A stretch of 64,000 nucleotides of DNA. It comes from Nageia nagi. Lineage: Eukaryota > Pinophyta. Positions 58,845-64,000 of the stretch are shown here, one piece after another. Under the pieces are notes generated by a model. That model had not been told where the DNA came from and ran no database searches. It worked only from the letters and a program-made list of their open reading frames with translations. The stretch spans positions 150,908,001 through 150,972,000 of the forward strand of contig JBITNC010000001.1 of assembly GCA_050084985.1 (NCBI GenBank), read 5' to 3'. Every line of letters starts with the position of its first letter. Within the stretch, counting starts at the first letter, position 1. The position numbers and the translations under genes were made by a program.

Positions 58845-59719
58845 TGTTTACAAATAAAATTGAATTTGCAAATAAACAAACAGAGAAATATCTACAAACT
58901 CAATATTATCTGTATACTAGCTACGGATAGCGATTTATTCTAGATATCAATAAACAACATAACCAATTCAGCAGTGTATTTGTACCAACCAAGACTGTGA
59001 TTCATGTACTTACCTCACGGAACGTACCTGACAATGAAGGATGTAGATGTTGGCGATGCAGTGATGATAAGCTACCTTTTCCACAATGCCGTGACCTGTA
59101 AGGATGCGAAAAGAGGACCGCGGGTGGTCCATTTTAGTAGTATTAGAGCGTCGATGGTGTTCTTCCGTTCACAAAGGAGCACCGACGACCCTAGCTTGAT
59201 AGCTTTAAACTCTCAATTAGGTCCAGATCTTCAATATAGATGTCTTAGATTGCAGTGTAATATCAGAATTGATCGCATATGTCAGGAGAGCTCCCGTAAG
59301 GAAGCACACAAACCACAGCCTTGTAGGCGGTACCAAGAGATACCTTAAGGGGTAGCCACTTACAAGACCATACGTGGGATCATGTGTATCCTTGTTGTTG
59401 TGGACTTACTATTAGATCCCTTATTTATATAGATAATAGATAATACCGCCCATAGGTCGACGTGCATCCACATAAATAAGTTTAATTCACAAAATTTAAG
59501 ATAAACACATCAATAAATAAGATAATTCATGCAATACTCAAGATAAACCATGCAATGTTCAAGATAACCCATGCAATATTCAAGATAACCTATGCAATAT
59601 TCATATCTAAGCCAAACATTGACATTATCACTTTAATCCATTCAAGACATATAGTTAGACTAAGCATATTTCATTAATTTGTTGATTTAAAAGCATAAAA
59701 TCATTTTTATGTGTTAACA
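58845..59719 (-). repeat. 3' LTR of the second family member
   Basis: It aligns in reverse orientation with 22596-23546 over its whole length, including the GGACCGC/GCGGTCC-type palindrome (59115-59130) and the CACATAAATAAG stretch. It is more diverged than the two LTRs of the young copy are from each other. Confidence 0.92.
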
Positions 59720-60079
59720 GATGCCCCACTTTGGATGTAAAATCGAAAGAAGCATGAGGTGAGTTGAGATTTTGCATTCAAAGTAAAAACACAACATCAT
59801 AGCAAGCAATTTTGATAAGCAATGATAAACACTAACCATTTAAACAACATCATGATAAAGCTTATAGGTTGAGGAAACTCCCTTTTGATATTACCTTGGG
59901 CATGCTTGCCCCTTGCGTTTTGCTGTAGAAGGTGATAGCCTGATATGTCTGATAATCTGATAAACTGATAATCTTGCTGCAATGCTGATGACCCAAGATA
60001 ACAAACTTGACAACACACATGACAGTGACCGGACAAATGACTTGACCACACATGTCGACCGGACGACAACTTGACAAGA

Positions 60080-61110
60080 CCACATCACAAGACAAAACAT
60101 GACAACACATGACAACACACATGACAAGACATGATAACACACATGACCAACTCACAAGACATGATAACACACATAACAACACATGATAACCATAACCACA
60201 CATAGGAGAGAGCTAAGTTCCACACAACTCTTCGCACCGAGTTGCATAAGAACCGAAGTCCGCAAAACAATGATAAGCTGATATGTGAGAGCTAAGTTCC
60301 ATACAACTCTTCGCATCGAGTTGCATAAGAACCGAACTTCGCAGAATCATGATAAGCTGGTGTATGAGAGCTAAGTTCTACACAACTGAGCCCTTGCATC
60401 AAGAGGTGTACTCCAGTTGCATGAGAACCGAACTCCGCAGAACAATGATAAACTGATGAAGCTGATACTCCACCAAGAAGCATGATAAGCTGACTATGGG
60501 ATCTAAACTCCACTCATAGCCACATGATAAGCACATGATAAGCTGACTATGGGAGCTAGACTCCACTCATAGCCACATGATAAGCACATGATAAGCTGAC
60601 TATGGGAGCTGGACTCCACTCATAGCCACATGATAAGCACATGATAAGCTGGCTATGGGAGCTGGACTCCACTCATAGCCACATGATAAGCACATGATAA
60701 GCTGACTATGGGAGCTGGACTCCACTCATAGCCACATGAAAAGCACATGATAAGCTGACTATGGGAGCTGGAACTCCACTCACAAGCATGATGATCTAAC
60801 CATGGGAGTTGGACTCCACTCAAAAGCATGATAATCTGACCACGGGAGCTAGACTCCACTCAAAAGCATGATAATCTGACCATGGGAGCTGGACTCCACT
60901 CACAAGCATGATAATCTGACCATGGGAGCTGGACTCCACTCAAAAGCATGATAATCTGACCATGGGAGCTGGACTCCACTCACAAGCATGATAATCTGAC
61001 CACGAGAGCTGGACTCCACTCAAAAGCATGATAATCTGACCATGGGAGCTGGACTCCACTTAAAAGCATGATAATCTGATCATGGGAGCTGGACTCCACT
61101 TACAAGCATG
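60080..61110 (-). repeat. Tandem-repeat arrays of the second family member
   Basis: In mirror order to 26638-28025: a ~35-bp family (about 60080-60190), a ~90-bp family (about 60190-60470, CGCATCGAGTTGCATAAGAA units), six 53-bp units (CTCCACTCATAGCC at 60508, 60561, 60614, 60667, 60720, 60774), then about nine 40-bp units (GGACTCCACT at 60811, 60851, 60891 and so on to 61091). The 40-bp form lacks the 13-bp insert. ORFs in this block are repeat artefacts. Confidence 0.95.
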
Positions 61111-61540
61111 ATAATCTGATCACTCAAGTCTACAAACATAAAAACTCAAAGCAATATTCTCCTAGATATATCATTCGTCAAACACTTGTGATACACACAT
61201 GATACTTGGATAAGATGATAATTCAGATCTGCAAACATGAAACTTAAGGCAATATTCTCCTGGATATAACATTGATCAAACATCTATGATGCACTCATAA
61301 TACTTCAATAAACTGATTTTCTAGATAAAGGACCGTAGGCGATCCTTTCTTACTAACTTAGAACACCGACGGTCTTTTCACTAAGGCCACGGGCGGTCCT
61401 TTTCTTAAGGATTCATCGAAAACTGTGAAAATCACATCCCTGTGAATCACCTCTGGATCCCAAATTGATGTCTAATTGCTGATCTACGTGCACCAAATGC
61501 TCAATTCAAAATTATTCTTGAAGTGTGTGCCCTAACCTTT

Positions 61541-61550
61541 CTATAAAAGG
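61541..61550 (+). promoter_or_regulatory. TATA box of the antisense PMD gene
   Basis: CTATAAAAGGGG is a textbook plant TATA box on the plus strand. It lies about 150 bp upstream of the first ATG (61695) of the antisense gene and is followed by a CT-rich leader. Confidence 0.65.
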
Positions 61551-61694
61551 GGCCCCACCCTTCCTCATTTGTTCACCCTGTCATTTTCATAGCTGAGAGC
61601 ATCCCAGAGCTCAAGAGACTGATTCAAAGAGGTTTAGCTGGTGCTTTTGTCACTATTGCTAGATAATTCTTCCTGTATTGCTGTGCTGCCCACT

Positions 61695-64000
61695 ATGGCC
61701 CTACCGATCACATGCCGAGAGGGACACAGAGATACCTAGGTGGCTGATTCTCCTACTAGTCATCAGGTACACTACCTTTTCTACCTTTTTCATGCTATAT
61801 TTTTGTTTCTCTTCAAGTTTTAGCTGCTTATACACCGGTTTCCTGGACTGCCCCTAGGGTTTTACTGTTGCATACCCTAGTTCTACGTTTTTCTCTTTTT
61901 AGTCTTCTTTTCGAACTTCCAGTGCCATGGCTACCTTATGCTCACCCGTACGAACCTGTACCCCGAATTTTATTACCCTCTTTTCACAGAAATAGAACCG
62001 CTGGCGGTCCTTTTTGCCCTAGTTTGGATCATGGGCGGTCCTTCCCACCTGTAGTAGACCGTGGGCGGTCCTCATTTACCTGTACTATTTTTTGGTAATT
62101 GCATTTCACATCTTGATACTGACTTGCCTTTCGTCCTTCTTTTCTTGCAGAGCTGTGCATACCTTATGCGTCCATCCGGTAAGAGTGCCTCCTTCACCAC
62201 TGCCCAATAGTGGCCCCAAACTGATGCAGCCCGGAGTATTCTAGAAGATATTTCATTCAGCCACCTTGCATTTGCTGAATATGTGTTTCATGACTGCAAC
62301 ATGCTTACAGCCTTGATGGAGAGGTGGGATCCAAATTCCAACACCTTTGACCTTCCCACCGGTGAGATTACAGTGACCTTAGAGGATATCTACAGGATCA
62401 CTAGACTTCCTATCAGGGGGAAACTAGTGAAGATGATTCCTGTTCCGAGCTTGGAGCAGGCAGAGGTATGGGCTACATGGTTGACGGGATCAAATGAAGT
62501 GAATCACAGGAAGAGGGGTGTATCACTAGTGAGACATGTGTCAGAGGATCCTCCAGCACGGGGTGACCTGCGGATGAGGCTCCTCATTGCCTACCTCCTA
62601 AATGCTATTGTCTATCCAGACAAGAGCAGTGAGACCTTTCCAGTGGGTATGATTCCTATCATTCAGGACATGGTTATACACAGACAGCGATATGCATGGT
62701 GCCCTGCAATATTGGCACAACTTTATCATGATCTTCATAGCTTTGCAGAGGTGGAGAGAAAGGGGAGACAGGTGGCTCACTCTATGATCCTGCAGGTGTG
62801 GGCTTATGAACACATCTCTATTTCTAGACCGACTATACTGCCCCTAGACCAGCCGGATGATGCCCCCACCTGGTAGCGGTGGGCGACGGCCGAGGTACCA
62901 GACTTCCCTAGCATAGACCTAGAGGGATGGCGTGTGTGACTTGACTTACTACAGGAGGTGCAGATCTACTGGTGTCCTTATCGGGGAGGTGTACCAGAGT
63001 GGGAGGAAGACCTAGAGGAGATGACATGGGTGAGACACCCTACCTACCTACAGGCACGTAGGGCTTTAGTGGAGCTGTATAGGCCAGAGCGGGTACTCCG
63101 TCAGTTTAGCCTCCAGTAGGGTATACCGGATGACTACAGGATAGTGGTGTGCTACTATTGTAGCAGGCACCTCCCAGAGGATTACGAGCCAGTACTGGAC
63201 TGGGACCCAGACTGGGAGTCCCCCAGCGAGGACTCTGACCATGATGTCGATGACGACATAGATGGACCTGATCATACAGAAGACTATCTAGACTGGTGGA
63301 GGACACGCCGCCCTCACCACATAGGCATTCACGATACTGACATAGGTGATGATGCATGGGAGGATGAGGACCCTAGAGACACAGAGATCGGGTGGGACAC
63401 TCCTTTCACCATGGGAGGATGGGGAGGGGAGAGTAGCTCTTCATACGCTCGTGACACATCTCTAGATGCTGGGCATGACGATAATGAGGAGACTGATCCG
63501 AACCAGGATGAATATGAACCTGAATATAAGACAGAATCAGACTGGGAGGATGAAGACTACGATGAAGATGATGATGGTAAACTACTTTCTCTTTTACTTT
63601 GCTTTGACTTTCTATTTTTCATAATACGCAAGGAACTAACATGATATGTTAATGCTATGTCACAGATCCTGAGGTTGAGATAGCTAGGCTGCGTAGCCAA
63701 ATCGACCAGAAGGATGAGGAGATCAGGGAGCTACAGGGCCGTCTACGGTTTGGAGGAGGAGATTATGCCGGTATCTATCAGGACTTACAGGTGGCCAACA
63801 AAGAACTCAAGGTCCTCTACGAGCAGCTTCGCCAGGCTAAGAGATAGATCGACGAGGAGAAGGCCCACATAGAGAAATATAGGGCACGATGCGGGGGTGG
63901 CACCTCTAGTAGGGCTACTAGCTCTAGTGTAGGGGGTGGGGGTCTAGTAGGAGATTTTGAATCACTCTATGTAATCTCATTCAGTTTGCATTGTAAACAA
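61695..64000 (+). pseudogene. Antisense plant mobile domain (PMD) gene of the retrotransposon, three exons with six in-frame stops
   Basis: PMD proteins include Arabidopsis MAIN/MAIL1; PMDs also occur in gypsy elements and MULEs. Exon 1 (61695-61766), exon 2 (62151-63576) and exon 3 (63666 on) join in frame at GT-AG borders CAG/GTACAC...TTGCAG/AGC and G/GTAAAC...CACAG/AT. Exon 2 holds the PMD: LTALMERWDPNSNTFDLPTG, EITVTLEDIYRITRLPIRG, YRPERVLRQFSLQ. A long acidic tail follows (SEDSDHDVDDDIDG), and exon 3 encodes a coiled coil (EIARLRSQIDQKDEEIRELQ) and a Gly/Ser end. Stops are at 61737, 62208, 62874, 62937, 63117 (TAG except TGA at 62937) and 63845 (TAG). No frameshift occurs over roughly 2.3 kb. 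All six could come from CAG or CGA by one C-to-T change. Confidence 0.85.

Larger units (their letters stand above)
58845..64000 (-). mobile_element. Second member of the gag-only element's family: 3' portion with antisense PMD gene, runs off the window
   Basis: The LTR 58845-59719 is the reverse complement of the 951-bp LTR family (TGTTTACAAATAAA at left, TTTATGTGTTAACA at right), 875 bp here because of deletions. Going right, on the element's minus strand, come the polypurine tract (59720-59735), the three tandem-repeat families in mirror order, and the 26270-26640-like sequence. Then there is a plus-strand (antisense) PMD gene absent from the young copy. Tat/Ogre elements are known to carry antisense ORFs between integrase and 3' LTR. 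The pol, gag and other LTR should lie beyond 64000. Confidence 0.88.

Noticed and set aside
59797-60270. Several overlapping Cys/Val-rich minus-strand ORFs
   Set aside because: They are produced by the tandem repeats of the element's 3' untranslated region and mirror ORFs at 27685-28255.
62598-63357. Minus-strand ORFs opposite the PMD gene
   Set aside because: They are shadows of the plus-strand PMD and acidic-tail coding sequence. The plus frame has clear domain homology and frame-preserving introns.

Overview
This window is nuclear DNA of a seed plant with a large, repeat-rich genome. Coding islands are rare, introns are long, and most sequence is nested retrotransposon, Helitron and foldback-element debris. 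A broken exon of FO (deazaflavin) synthase, a family I associate with algae and non-flowering land plants, makes a gymnosperm (conifer-like) source the best guess; the exact lineage is inference.

Layout. 109-8844: a minus-strand Ty3/gypsy element of the Tat type with both LTRs, gag, protease, RT, two RNase H domains and a dead integrase. 8845-16964: AT-rich DNA with no convincing gene, probably intronic. 16965-19652: the first three exons of a minus-strand plastid anthranilate synthase alpha-subunit gene with consistent splice sites and phases. The rest would lie further left, so the gypsy element probably sits inside its third intron. 20245-22128: recent tandem and dispersed duplications upstream of that gene. 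22196-29604: a solo LTR split by a very young gag-only LTR element (22596-29336, 951-bp LTRs, perfect CCTGG target duplication) that has lost pol and carries a large tandem-repeat array. 29850-35900: pentatricopeptide-repeat (PPR) fragments, two foldback elements and the FO synthase relict. 36720-43950: a decayed plus-strand Helitron with an RPA70-like region, zinc finger/N-terminal region, HUH-Y2 Rep and PIF1-type helicase, itself interrupted by a copia-like solo LTR. 45123-45570: one possible small single-TM protein gene. 46168-47256: a foldback element that contains a PPR fragment. 47273-53900: AT-rich, one candidate MITE. 53924-56160: a ruined minus-strand chromovirus. 56166-56670: a copia LTR plus primer-binding site. 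58845-64000: the 3' end of a second member of the young element's family, on the minus strand. It keeps an antisense (plus-strand) three-exon reading frame encoding a plant mobile domain (PMD) protein with its own TATA box.

No rRNA, tRNA, CRISPR array or prokaryotic feature was seen. The only host gene that looks intact within the window is anthranilate synthase, the first committed enzyme of tryptophan synthesis. The other host-derived sequences are broken copies (FO synthase, PPR) or too short to identify. Many stop codons in the mobile elements are of the kind made by C-to-T changes, as expected from methylated, silenced DNA.
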